In this document: positions 17,838 through 26,306 of the stretch, piece after piece
How positions within the stretch are numbered: position 1 is the first letter of the stretch
Layout: every line of letters begins with the position of its first letter
Source: S144-45 sp015494035
Lineage (GTDB): Bacteria; Pseudomonadota; Gammaproteobacteria; Xanthomonadales; Marinicellaceae
Direction of reading: 5' to 3'
NCBI GenBank assembly: GCA_027057345.1
Contig: JALUIX010000052.1
Coordinates: forward strand, 1 to 64,000
DNA: 64,000 nucleotides
The notes under the pieces: generated by a model
Databases searched by the model: none
What the model was told of the DNA's origin: nothing
What the model saw: the letters and a program-made list of their open reading frames with translations, nothing else
Made by a program: the position numbers and the translations under genes

Positions 17838-19071
17838 AGCGCAAAGCCTCCGCCGGTTGCACGCGCGAGGCGCGCCAGGCTGGGTAAATGGTGGCCAGCA
17901 CCGTCAGGCCAAAGCTCACCGACACAATGGTCAGCACATCCCGCCACTTGAGATCAGCCGTGATATCGCTCACGTAATAGACATCGGCCGACATGAAGTC
18001 GGTGTGGAAGAATCTTTCCAGCGCCGGCACAATCACATCAATGTTCCAGGAAATCACCACGCCCGCGATGGTGCCCAGCAGCGTGCCGATCAAACCGATC
18101 ACCACACCAGTGACAATAAAAACGCCCATCACCTGACGCCGGGAAAAGCCTTGGGTGCGCAAAATGGCAATGTCGCTCTGTTTTTCCGTCACCAGCATCA
18201 CCAACGTGGACAGGATATTGAAGGCGGCCACCGCGACAATCATGGACAGGATGATGAACATCACCATGCGCTCGGTCTGCGTGGCCTTGAAAAAATTGAC
18301 GTTTTGCTGCGTCCAGTCACGCACGCGGTAAAATCCGCCCAGCTCACGCGCCAGTTCACGCGCCACCCGGGGCGCCTGCATCAGGTCCTTGAGTTCCAGC
18401 CGGATGCCCTCGACTCCCTCGCCGGTGCGAAACAGTTTCTGCGCATCACGCAAATGCACAATGGCCAGTTTGGAATCGAATTCGTACATGCCCACTTCAA
18501 AAATGCCGCTGACGGTGAAACGCTTGACCCGTGGCACAATGCCCACCGCGGTGGTTTTGAACTGGGGCGCATACACCATGACCTGATCCCCGGGCCCCAC
18601 GCCAAGGGCCGCTGCCAGTTCGGAACCCAGCACAATCCGATATTTGCCCGGCTGCAAGTCCTGCAACGAGCCATAGCGCATTTTCTCATTGACCTGGGTG
18701 ACCTTTTCTTCCAGTTCGGGAACAATGCCACGCACCAGGGCGCCTTCGGTGCGATTGCCCTGTATCAGTACTTCCGAATCAATGTAGGGGGCCGCGCCCA
18801 CCACGTCCAGGTGCTGCACCGCCTTGTCCACGGCTCTTTGCCAGTCGGTGAGGTATTCATTGCCGTAAGTGGAAATGGTGGCATGAGACACCATGCTCAA
18901 CATGCGCTCCCGCAATTCGCGGTCAAAGCCGTTCATCACCGAAATAACCACAATGACCGTCATCACCCCCAGGGCAATGCCGGCAATGGAAATGAACGAA
19001 ATGAACGAAATAAAGTGGTTTTTGCGTTTGGCGCGCGTGTAGCGCAGGCCGATTTTAAGCGGTAGGTTCAT
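17830..19071 (-). CDS. lolC: Lipoprotein-releasing ABC permease LolC/LolE
   Basis: This is an inner-membrane permease that hands lipoproteins to LolA. It has 413 residues, with an N-terminal helix followed by SIAGIALGVMTVIVVISVMN, a large periplasmic domain (about 45-265) and three C-terminal helices, the last with SVSFGLTVLATIYPAWRASR. The start at 19071 is preferred over ATG 19086 because AAGGA lies 6 nt before it. Only one LolC/E-type permease is present, so the transporter may be a homodimer (LolF-like), which is common outside the Enterobacterales. Confidence 0.92.
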   Translation of the reverse strand: MNLPLKIGLRYTRAKRKNHFISFISFISIAGIALGVMTVIVVISVMNGFDRELRERMLSMVSHATISTYGNEYLTDWQRAVDKAVQHLDVVGAAPYIDSEVLIQGNRTEGALVRGIVPELEEKVTQVNEKMRYGSLQDLQPGKYRIVLGSELAAALGVGPGDQVMVYAPQFKTTAVGIVPRVKRFTVSGIFEVGMYEFDSKLAIVHLRDAQKLFRTGEGVEGIRLELKDLMQAPRVARELARELGGFYRVRDWTQQNVNFFKATQTERMVMFIILSMIVAVAAFNILSTLVMLVTEKQSDIAILRTQGFSRRQVMGVFIVTGVVIGLIGTLLGTIAGVVISWNIDVIVPALERFFHTDFMSADVYYVSDITADLKWRDVLTIVSVSFGLTVLATIYPAWRASRVQPAEALRYE

Positions 19072-19219
19072 GCGGTTCCTTGACATTCAGGCTTTTGTTG
19101 ACACCTCCCTGCTTGAAGCACTGAGGGTAAAAACAATAAAATAACAGGCCGCGAGGCCCGTGCTGGAATTTTCACCCATCGCCCTTGCAATCACAAGGCA
19201 TATATGAACAATCGGGCCA

Positions 19220-21139
19220 ATGGGTTTCCCCCTCGCCAAAAGACACTGGCCACTACTGGCCGTTTTGCTTCTGACTGCCACCGTGGCCGGCGGGTTCCTG
19301 CTGGCGCACCAATCCCTGCAAAAACCGGTGGATTTTCACCAGACCGGCTATACCGGCAGCCAGCCATGCCGCGAGTGCCACGAGGACCGCTATCAGAGCT
19401 GGGCCAAAACTTATCACCGCAGCATGACCCAGGAAGCCACGCCAGAAACCGTTCTGGGTGACTTCAACGGCAAGAAATACAGTTACTGGGGCTACACCAT
19501 ACGCCCGGTGCGCAAGGGCGACCGCTATTATTTCGAATACTACGACAAGAGCGGCCAAACGCTGCTGAACACGCTTGAGGTCAGCCGTACCGTGGGTTCT
19601 CGCCGCTACCAGCAATACCTGGCGCAAACGCCCTACACCGACGGCAACTATTACCGCCTGGAAATGCTGTGGCACATGGGCGATCAACGCTGGGTGCACA
19701 TGAACGGCGTATTTTTGGGTTCTGACAACCAGCCTTTCGACAATCACACCGCGCTGTGGAACCAGAACTGCATCTTCTGCCACAACACCGGCGTGCAACC
19801 GGGCATGAACAACTATGAACAACTGGTGGACAACGTCAAGCACGGCCAGCCGTTGAATTTGCGCCAGAACGCGCGTTATGCGTCTCACGTGGCCGAACTG
19901 GGCATCGCCTGTGAAAGCTGCCACGCCGGTGGCGAGGCACACGTGGCCGCCGAAAGACTCAATCCCTTGCGCAAATACTGGCAGGCGCTGACCGACAGCG
20001 GCGACCGAAGCATTGTCAATCCGGCCCGCTTGAGTAAAGAGCGCAGCGTCGAAATCTGCGGCCAGTGTCATGGACAACGCACGCCGAAAACACTTGATCA
20101 GGCCCGTCACTGGGTGGAAAAAGGCCCCACTTTCCGCCCCGGCGACCCACTGGGCGATCACGTCAATCCCGTCTGGCAGCACTCCACCATCCAGGGCAAG
20201 CCGTCTGACATTTTCGCCAGCCGTTTCTGGCCCGATGGCACGCCCCGGTTGACAGCTTACGAATACCAGGGCCTGCTGCAGTCGGCTTGTTACCAGCAGG
20301 GTGAGCTAACTTGCATCAGCTGCCATGCCATGCACAGCGGTGATCCCAAAGGGATGCTGGAAGAAAAGCAACGCAGCAACCAGGCCTGTGCCCAATGCCA
20401 CGCCGAGCTGGTTTACGCAGTCAGCGAGCACAGCGGTCATGAAGCGGACTCTGAAGGGGCGTTGTGCTACAACTGCCACATGCCAGAGCGCGTTTACGGC
20501 ATCATGACCTATCACCGCGATCACCACATCAGCAACCCGCAACCAGCGCAGGAATTTGCCCAGGGCAAGCCCAACGCCTGCATCAACTGCCATCAGGACA
20601 AAACCGATAACTGGGTGCTGGAAAAAACCCGCACACTGTGGCCGGATGCCGCCGCAAGCCCGTCTGATTACCGCGCTACCGGCCGACTTCCGAGTGTGGT
20701 CAAGCTGCATTCGGGTGACCCGGTGGAGCGGGGCCTGGCGGCCTGGAACATGAGCCGTCATGAAGAAACCCTACCCTTCAGCCGGCGGCACTTTCTCATC
20801 CCACACCTGCTGCTGGCCTTGCAGGACAACTACCCGGCCATCCGCCGCTTTGCCCACCAGAGCCTAAGCCGCATCGCCGCAGCCCTGCAAGCCGAAGGCC
20901 CGGATTTTGCCCGGCTACATCATATCCTCAAGCCGTTTGACTTCATTGCCGATGCCAACGGGCGTCAGCCAGTGGTCGAAGCGGCGCTGAACTGGTACGG
21001 CCAGGTGGACAAAAGCCACTGGCCGGCACCGCCTGAAGGGAGTTTTCTAGACTCGAATTATCGCCTGAACCTGAATGTCATCAACGCCCTGCGCCGCGAA
21101 GCCCAGAGCGACAACAAACGCATCGACATTGGCGAATAA
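19220..21139 (+). CDS. Octaheme c-type cytochrome
   Basis: This is an exported electron-transfer protein of unknown partner. The N-terminus has a signal or anchor segment (WPLLAVLLLTATVAGGFLLA). The 639 residues contain eight CXXCH haem-binding motifs, at about residues 50, 184, 231, 280, 365, 390, 416 and 454. The last 170 residues carry no haem and look helical, with a HEAT-like stretch (HLLLALQDNYPAIRRFAHQ). The layout recalls the cytochrome c-554/doubled-CXXCH family, whose members include tetrathionate and hydroxylamine enzymes, but no active-site lysine or tyrosine can be assigned. It stands alone, divergent from lolC. The start is uncertain: ATG 19204 has a better AAGG site but would need one C fewer in the CCCCC run at about 19227. 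Confidence 0.82.
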   Translation: MGFPLAKRHWPLLAVLLLTATVAGGFLLAHQSLQKPVDFHQTGYTGSQPCRECHEDRYQSWAKTYHRSMTQEATPETVLGDFNGKKYSYWGYTIRPVRKGDRYYFEYYDKSGQTLLNTLEVSRTVGSRRYQQYLAQTPYTDGNYYRLEMLWHMGDQRWVHMNGVFLGSDNQPFDNHTALWNQNCIFCHNTGVQPGMNNYEQLVDNVKHGQPLNLRQNARYASHVAELGIACESCHAGGEAHVAAERLNPLRKYWQALTDSGDRSIVNPARLSKERSVEICGQCHGQRTPKTLDQARHWVEKGPTFRPGDPLGDHVNPVWQHSTIQGKPSDIFASRFWPDGTPRLTAYEYQGLLQSACYQQGELTCISCHAMHSGDPKGMLEEKQRSNQACAQCHAELVYAVSEHSGHEADSEGALCYNCHMPERVYGIMTYHRDHHISNPQPAQEFAQGKPNACINCHQDKTDNWVLEKTRTLWPDAAASPSDYRATGRLPSVVKLHSGDPVERGLAAWNMSRHEETLPFSRRHFLIPHLLLALQDNYPAIRRFAHQSLSRIAAALQAEGPDFARLHHILKPFDFIADANGRQPVVEAALNWYGQVDKSHWPAPPEGSFLDSNYRLNLNVINALRREAQSDNKRIDIGE

Positions 21140-21183
21140 GCACCGCTTTCTGCCTGAAAAACGGGTAGTAGAAGCGTGATAAA

Positions 21184-22248
21184 TCAGACCAGGTGCTTGG
21201 GCATGTCCTGGTCAAACACGGTGGTGTCTGCGCCGGTTTGTAGTTTGTGCATCAGGTCGGGGTTGGCGATAAACGGACGACCGATGGCCACCAGATCAGT
21301 CTGGCCATTTTTCAGCATGGCATCGGCTTCCTCAAACCCGAGGCTGCCGCAGGCAATTACGTTGCCCGGGTAATGTTTTCTGAGGAAAGCCGAGGCCCGC
21401 CCGCCCAGGTAATCGTATTCGATGTGGTCGTCAAAGGCGCCTTCGTGCACATAGGCCAGCCCGCGTGTGCCCAATTCTTCTAACAGATAAATAAAAGTGT
21501 CTTCGTCCCCGGGGCTGTGTTCCAGGTGCACGTGGGCATTGGGTGACAGGCGGATACCGACTTTATCAGCGCCCACGGCATCAATGACCACATCGGTGAC
21601 TTCCAGCGCAAAGCGGGCCCGGTTTTTCAGGCTGCCGCCGTATTCATCACTGCGCTGGTTGGTTTGCTGGCGCAAAAACTGGTCAATCAGGTAGCCATTG
21701 GCACCATGGATTTCGACCCCGTCAAAACCGGCTTCGAGAGCATTGCTGGCGGCCTGGGCGTACTTTTTCACCAACACCCTGACCTCTTCGGTGCTCAGTT
21801 CGCGGGGCATTTCGTATTCCAGCCCAGGGGATCGCGGTACTCGACCCTGCCAGGCAATGGCCGAAGGCGCCACCGGCTGGGTGCCAGTGTAATGGCTGTG
21901 CGCCACCCGGCCCAGGTGCCAGAGCTGGTTGAATATCCGCCCTCCGTTGGCCTGCACAGCGGCAGTAACTTTCTTCCAACCGGCAATCTGTTCGGGGGAG
22001 AAAATACCCGGCGTGTCGGGATAGCCTTGTGCTTCAGGTGAGATGATGGTGGCTTCGGAAACAATCAGTCCGGCATCGGCCCGTTTGGCGTAATAGCTGG
22101 CCATTTCATCCGTGGGCACCAGGCCTTCGCCGGCAAAGCAACGGGTCAAAGGCGCCATCACCACGGAATTGGGTAAAGCCAGGCTTTCTGACAACACCAC
22201 GGGTTGAAACAGGTGCGGGTAAGGCATGGGTCTGGGATCACTGCTCAT
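21184..22248 (-). CDS. Old-yellow-enzyme family alkene reductase (NemA-like)
   Basis: This is an FMN enzyme that reduces activated C=C bonds with NAD(P)H, and in some members nitro compounds or nitrate esters. The 354-residue TIM barrel shows the N-terminal SVVMAPLTRC FMN-binding segment, the tryptophan-containing IFNQLWHLGRVAHS, and the catalytic pair in IHGANGYLIDQF (HxxN type). The C-terminus has the usual AIGRPFIANPDL. The physiological substrate cannot be inferred. It is the last gene of a possible minus-strand run after moeB, 52 nt away. Confidence 0.93.
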   Translation of the reverse strand: MSSDPRPMPYPHLFQPVVLSESLALPNSVVMAPLTRCFAGEGLVPTDEMASYYAKRADAGLIVSEATIISPEAQGYPDTPGIFSPEQIAGWKKVTAAVQANGGRIFNQLWHLGRVAHSHYTGTQPVAPSAIAWQGRVPRSPGLEYEMPRELSTEEVRVLVKKYAQAASNALEAGFDGVEIHGANGYLIDQFLRQQTNQRSDEYGGSLKNRARFALEVTDVVIDAVGADKVGIRLSPNAHVHLEHSPGDEDTFIYLLEELGTRGLAYVHEGAFDDHIEYDYLGGRASAFLRKHYPGNVIACGSLGFEEADAMLKNGQTDLVAIGRPFIANPDLMHKLQTGADTTVFDQDMPKHLV

Positions 22249-22300
22249 GGCATTTTCCTGAGTTCTGAAGATTAAGGGTGACTGGCCGGCCTAAGCGCCC

Positions 22301-23407
22301 TTATGACTGACGCTGCGGGCCGATTGTTTGTTTGGAACACACCGCACAGCGAGCGTCCTTTTTCAACACCAAACGGCGAAAGCGGTTTTCCAGCAAATCA
22401 AAGGTCAACAAATGCCCACTGAGGCTTTCACCAATGCCGGTGATGAGCTTGATGGCTTCACTGGCTTGCAGGGTTCCGGCAACGCCCGGCACCACACCGA
22501 GCACACCCACTTGCGAGCAATTGGCCGGTTCCGCCGCCTGACTGGGCGGAAAAAGGCAGGCGTAGCAAGGGGAATCTGGCTGGCGAAAGTCGAAACTGGC
22601 CACCTGGCCTTCGAACTGGAAAACCGCGGCATAGACCAGCGGGATGCCCCTTTGCTGGCACCTTTCATTCACCAGGTAGCGTGTTTGCAGGTTATCTGAA
22701 CCATCCAGCACCACATCCACGCCCGCCAGCAAGGCATCAATGGTGTCGGCAGTGAGGCGTTGTTCAACAGTGGTCAGCTTTACCAAGGGGTTCAAGGCAT
22801 GCAATTGACCGGCGGCCGACTTCACCTTGGGTTGGCCCAGGGTTTCCGTGCTGTGCAGCACCTGCCGTTGCAGGTTGGACAGTTCCACCGTGTCGTCATC
22901 CACCACGGTCAAATGCCCCACGCCGGCGGCGGTGAGGTACAAAGCCGCAGGCGAACCCAATCCCCCGGCACCCACCATCAACACATGCGCATCACCAAGT
23001 TTCTGCTGCGCCGAATGACCCCATTGCGGCAGCCGCAAATGGCGGTCATAGCGTAACGCCGCTTCGTCCACCGGCGGCTGTTCCAGCGGCAGGCCATGCG
23101 TTCGCCAGGCTGCCATGCCACCGCTGACCACCGCCAGATTACGGTAGCCGCGTTGTGCCAGAAGCCCGGCGGCTTGCTGCGAACGCTGACTGGTTTCGCA
23201 CACGAGCATCACTGGCGTGTTTTTGTCCGCCGGTAATGACTGACAGGCCTGTTCATCACCGTTTAGCAGCGATGCCAGGCTCAGGCACAGTGCTTTGGGG
23301 GCCACGCCGGTGTGCCATTCGGCTGGTGTACGCACATCCAGCATCAGCGCGCCTTGCGCTTGCAGCGCCAGCGCCTGTTGAGGACTCACGGACTGAATGG
23401 CTGACAT
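22301..23407 (-). CDS. moeB: Rhodanese-ThiF/MoeB fusion (sulfur-carrier adenylyltransferase)
   Basis: This protein probably adenylates the C-terminus of a sulfur-carrier protein such as MoaD or ThiS. The 368-residue protein has an N-terminal rhodanese domain (about 5-110) whose active loop CETSQR fits the persulfide CxxxxR pattern. An E1-like domain follows with VGAGGLGSPAALYL, SNLQRQVLH and DGSDNLQTRYLVN. The zinc cysteines are CYAC and CAVC. Many bacterial homologues carry the rhodanese at the C-terminus, so the order here is reversed. The start MSAIQSV (23407) is 4 nt after moeA, which supports a molybdenum-cofactor role. Extra upstream codons exist but overlap moeA. Confidence 0.85.
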   Translation of the reverse strand: MSAIQSVSPQQALALQAQGALMLDVRTPAEWHTGVAPKALCLSLASLLNGDEQACQSLPADKNTPVMLVCETSQRSQQAAGLLAQRGYRNLAVVSGGMAAWRTHGLPLEQPPVDEAALRYDRHLRLPQWGHSAQQKLGDAHVLMVGAGGLGSPAALYLTAAGVGHLTVVDDDTVELSNLQRQVLHSTETLGQPKVKSAAGQLHALNPLVKLTTVEQRLTADTIDALLAGVDVVLDGSDNLQTRYLVNERCQQRGIPLVYAAVFQFEGQVASFDFRQPDSPCYACLFPPSQAAEPANCSQVGVLGVVPGVAGTLQASEAIKLITGIGESLSGHLLTFDLLENRFRRLVLKKDARCAVCSKQTIGPQRQS

Positions 23408-23411
23408 GCCC

Positions 23412-24695
23412 TCAGAGCCCATGCGGATTGAACAGATCACAGAACCGTTGCACCGTCACCCGGTCACCAGCTTGCAACTCAACCGGGGTTTCATCCAGCA
23501 CAATAAAGCAGTTGGCCTGGGTCACCGAAGACAGGCGTCCGGAACTCTGGCTACCGCACACGGACACGGCAAAACCGGCACCGGCTTCATAGCGCAGGGC
23601 GCCGCGAACAAATTCGCGCCGGTAGTGGGATTTGCTCAGTTTCTGGTCAATGCGGGCTTCGAATTGCAATGGTGAGGTGGCGCTTTCGCCCTCCAGTTCG
23701 CGCAAAGCCGGCAACACCAGTTGACTGTAGGTAGCAAAGCTGGAAACCGGATTACCCGGCAGGGCAAACACCAGTGCCCCGTTCAGTTCAGCCAGCATGA
23801 AGGGAAACCCGGGTTTCATACGCACCTTGTGGAATATCACCTGCCCGTGTTGCTGCAGAACATCACGAATAAAGTCCTTGTCGCCGGCCGAAATGCCGCC
23901 ATTGGTGATAATGACTTCCCCGGGCCGGGCCGCTGCCAGCAAGGCCGTGCGGATCGCCTGCGGGTCATCGGGCAAGGCCGCGGCCAGTTTGATCTGACAA
24001 CCCTGGCGCTGCAACAAACCCTGCAGGGTGTAGCGCACCGAGTCAAAGATTTTGCCCATGGGCAAGTCGGCGCCAGGCGCCAGATCACCGGGCTGGATGA
24101 TTTCATCACCACCAGTGAACAGGCTGACCTGAACCGGTGATTGCACCGCCACTTTGGTGCAGCCCACCGAGGCAATCAGGCCCAGGTCCTGAGGGCGCAA
24201 ACGGTGGCCACGGGGGAGAATTTTCCGACCTTGTTGCAAGTCTTCCGCCCGCTGGCGCACAAACTGGCCCTTGCGCTGGACTTCCCGCAGGTAAACGCGT
24301 TGATCCTTGAGTTCTCCCTTTTCTTTGGGCACCACGNNNNNNNNNNGCGCACCAGTCATAATCGGCACGGCCTGGCCAGGTTTTTCCATCACTTCAGCGG
24401 TTTTTTCGCCGGTCACCTCACCGGCATACCGGGCTGGTAGCAGCTCAAACCAGCCTTCCCCGTGTTCACTCACGTCAGCAAAGCGTATCGCATAGCCGTC
24501 CATGGCGGAATTATCAAAAGCGGGCACATCAATGCGGGACACCACGTTGGCCGCTAGCACCCGACCCAAGGCCTCAGCCAGGGGCACCACCTGCGGCGCA
24601 GCGGCGAAATGGCGGCGAGCCGTTTCAATGATAGTTTTTCGTGCCTGTTTGAAAGACAGGCCGGTGGGGTAGCCGGTTTTTGACGTGTCATTCAT
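23412..24695 (-). CDS. moeA: Molybdopterin molybdenumtransferase MoeA (contains assembly gap)
   Basis: MoeA inserts molybdate into adenylated molybdopterin. The domains are in order: N-terminal RIDVPAFDNSAMDGYAIRF, the lid domain, the MoCF-binding core with TNGGISAGDKDFIRDV and FALPGNPVSSF, and a C-terminal beta domain. A run of ten Ns (24337-24346) falls within the conserved TGA...VVPKE motif. Homologues carry about eight residues between TGA and VV, while the gap as drawn holds four, so about 12 nt more than the Ns are probably missing. Because 12 is a multiple of three, the frame still reads through, as observed. It follows der with a 61-nt gap and is coupled to moeB. Confidence 0.93.
   Translation of the reverse strand: MNDTSKTGYPTGLSFKQARKTIIETARRHFAAAPQVVPLAEALGRVLAANVVSRIDVPAFDNSAMDGYAIRFADVSEHGEGWFELLPARYAGEVTGEKTAEVMEKPGQAVPIMTGAXXXXVVPKEKGELKDQRVYLREVQRKGQFVRQRAEDLQQGRKILPRGHRLRPQDLGLIASVGCTKVAVQSPVQVSLFTGGDEIIQPGDLAPGADLPMGKIFDSVRYTLQGLLQRQGCQIKLAAALPDDPQAIRTALLAAARPGEVIITNGGISAGDKDFIRDVLQQHGQVIFHKVRMKPGFPFMLAELNGALVFALPGNPVSSFATYSQLVLPALRELEGESATSPLQFEARIDQKLSKSHYRREFVRGALRYEAGAGFAVSVCGSQSSGRLSSVTQANCFIVLDETPVELQAGDRVTVQRFCDLFNPHGL
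24337..24346. other. Assembly gap (10 N) inside moeA
   Basis: Ten undetermined bases lie in the middle of a conserved MoeA motif. Family comparison from memory suggests the true gap is about 22 nt. It is a scaffold placeholder rather than a biological feature. Confidence 0.95.
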
Positions 24696-24756
24696 GCCAT
24701 TGTCCTGCTTATTGTTTGAACACCTGACCAGCAGGCGGTTGCAACCGGTCCTGGGG

Positions 24757-26178
24757 CTAGCGACGTTTTTTCTTGCGGCTGGTGAATGCCTTGAGGCGTT
24801 TGCGCTTGTTGATCTGGCGTTGGGTCAGCTTGTTTTTCTTGCCTTTGAATGGGTTTTCGGTGTCCTTAAAGGCCAGCACCACCGGCGTGCCCACCAGCTT
24901 AAACGCGTCACGGAATTTCTTTTCCAGATAACGCTTGTAGGAATCGGGCAAGGTACCAGTGCGGGTGCCGTGAATCACGATTCGTTGAGGATTTTTACCG
25001 CCCGAATGCGCGTAACGCAATTTGGCCGTGCGCCCGTGCACCATGGGTGGCTGGTGCTTCTGGTAGGCATCTTGCAACACGTCAGACAGCTTGCCAGTGG
25101 GTAAATCCTTGACCGAGGCCGAATGCACCTCGTCGACCTTTTTCATCAGCTCACCCAGACCCGAACCGTGCAGGGCGGAGATATACACCACCGGCACCCA
25201 GTCGAGGCCGGCCATGCGACGTTGCAGCTCACTGCGCACCCGGTCGCGGTGATCCATGGGCAGGTGATCCCACTTGTTGACGGCCAACACGGCCGAACCG
25301 GCATTGCGCAGCACCAGACTGAGCAGGCTCAGGTCCTGGTCGGTGATGCCTTCGCGGGCGTCAATCACCACCACCACGACATCGCTTTTTTCGATCGCTT
25401 GCAGGGCCTTAATGACACTGAATTTTTCAATGGTGTCGGTGATCCGGCCACGGCGTCGAACACCAGCGGTGTCAATCAGGGTGTAATTGACACCATCCCA
25501 TTCCATGGGCAGATAAATACTGTCCCGGGTGGTGCCCGGCATATCAAAAGCCAGCACGCGGTCTTCACCCAGCAAGCGATTGACCAGGGTTGACTTGCCC
25601 ACGTTGGGACGCCCCACGATGGCCATGTGCGTGCCCTTGTGGCGCGGGTCATGGCTGTTGTCCTCTTCGGCTGCCTGCGGTGGATGTTCTTCGAACCACT
25701 CCTGCAGGGTTTCGCGCAGTTGGTTAACGCCCCGCCGATGGGCCGCGGCCAGGGGCAGAATTTTTTCCGCGCCCAGGCGATGAAATTCGCTCATGGCCGT
25801 GTTTTCTTCCTGACCGTCAACCTTGTTGACCAACAGCATGACCGGCTTGCCGGACTTTTTGATGTTGCGGTAGATGGTCATGTCATCGTCCAGCAAGCCG
25901 TTTTTGGCATCGGCCATCATCAGCACCAGATCGGCCTCATCCATAGCCTGTTCCACCTGGTTATTCATCAATTCCGACAGGTCGCCTTCATCCCCCATCA
26001 GACCGCCGGTATCAATGAGAATGGCGGTGTCTTCGCCCAGTTCCATCACGCCATATTTCCGGTCACGGGTCAGGCCGGGCATATCCGCCACCAACGCGTC
26101 ACGGCTGTGCGTGAGGGCGTTGAAAAGTGTGGATTTGCCGACGTTGGGGCGGCCAACCAGTGCGATAACAGGGGTCAT
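24757..26178 (-). CDS. der: Ribosome-assembly GTPase Der (EngA)
   Basis: Der is a double GTPase needed for 50S ribosomal subunit maturation. The 473-residue protein has two tandem G domains, each starting with GRPNVGKST (about residues 8-16 and 192-200). Their DTGG/DTAG switch motifs and NKVD/NKWD specificity motifs are visible. A KH-like C-terminal domain follows. The last 30 residues are very basic (KGKKNKLTQRQINKRKRL). It is preceded on the same strand by bamB, with a shortened repeat (copy 5) in the 128-nt space between them. Confidence 0.97.
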   Translation of the reverse strand: MTPVIALVGRPNVGKSTLFNALTHSRDALVADMPGLTRDRKYGVMELGEDTAILIDTGGLMGDEGDLSELMNNQVEQAMDEADLVLMMADAKNGLLDDDMTIYRNIKKSGKPVMLLVNKVDGQEENTAMSEFHRLGAEKILPLAAAHRRGVNQLRETLQEWFEEHPPQAAEEDNSHDPRHKGTHMAIVGRPNVGKSTLVNRLLGEDRVLAFDMPGTTRDSIYLPMEWDGVNYTLIDTAGVRRRGRITDTIEKFSVIKALQAIEKSDVVVVVIDAREGITDQDLSLLSLVLRNAGSAVLAVNKWDHLPMDHRDRVRSELQRRMAGLDWVPVVYISALHGSGLGELMKKVDEVHSASVKDLPTGKLSDVLQDAYQKHQPPMVHGRTAKLRYAHSGGKNPQRIVIHGTRTGTLPDSYKRYLEKKFRDAFKLVGTPVVLAFKDTENPFKGKKNKLTQRQINKRKRLKAFTSRKKKRR

Positions 26179-26216
26179 GCGTTGGGTTCCTTGGTATTAT
26201 TTCTGGCAAAGATTGT

Positions 26217-26291
26217 TTAAGGAAGTGCTGACCGAATCGTGAACTCGCTTCTCATACCTGCTTCGTCCAGATTCAATCAGAGTTTCCTTAA
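26217..26291 (-). repeat. Intergenic hairpin repeat, subfamily A, copy 5 (75-bp internal deletion form)
   Basis: This copy keeps both ends (TTAAGGAAGTGCTG and CAGAGTTTCCTTAA in plus-strand reading) and short A-type flanks (GAACTCGCTTCTCATACCTG and TGCTTCGTCC). It has lost the entire central part. It sits between bamB and der, 15 nt after bamB, which are normally one transcript. Confidence 0.8.
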
Positions 26292-26306
26292 ACAGTCGAA
26301 TCGGGG

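Noticed and set aside
17740..19065. A 441-codon open frame on the plus strand opposite lolD and lolC
   Set aside because: Its product is rich in H, Q and R with no domain, as expected for the antisense of GC-rich coding DNA. LolC and LolD on the other strand are unambiguous.
19204..19240. Frameshift at the start of the octaheme cytochrome gene
   Set aside because: Dropping one C would extend the protein to ATG 19204 with a better ribosome site, but ATG 19220 already gives a workable signal segment, so no error needs to be assumed.
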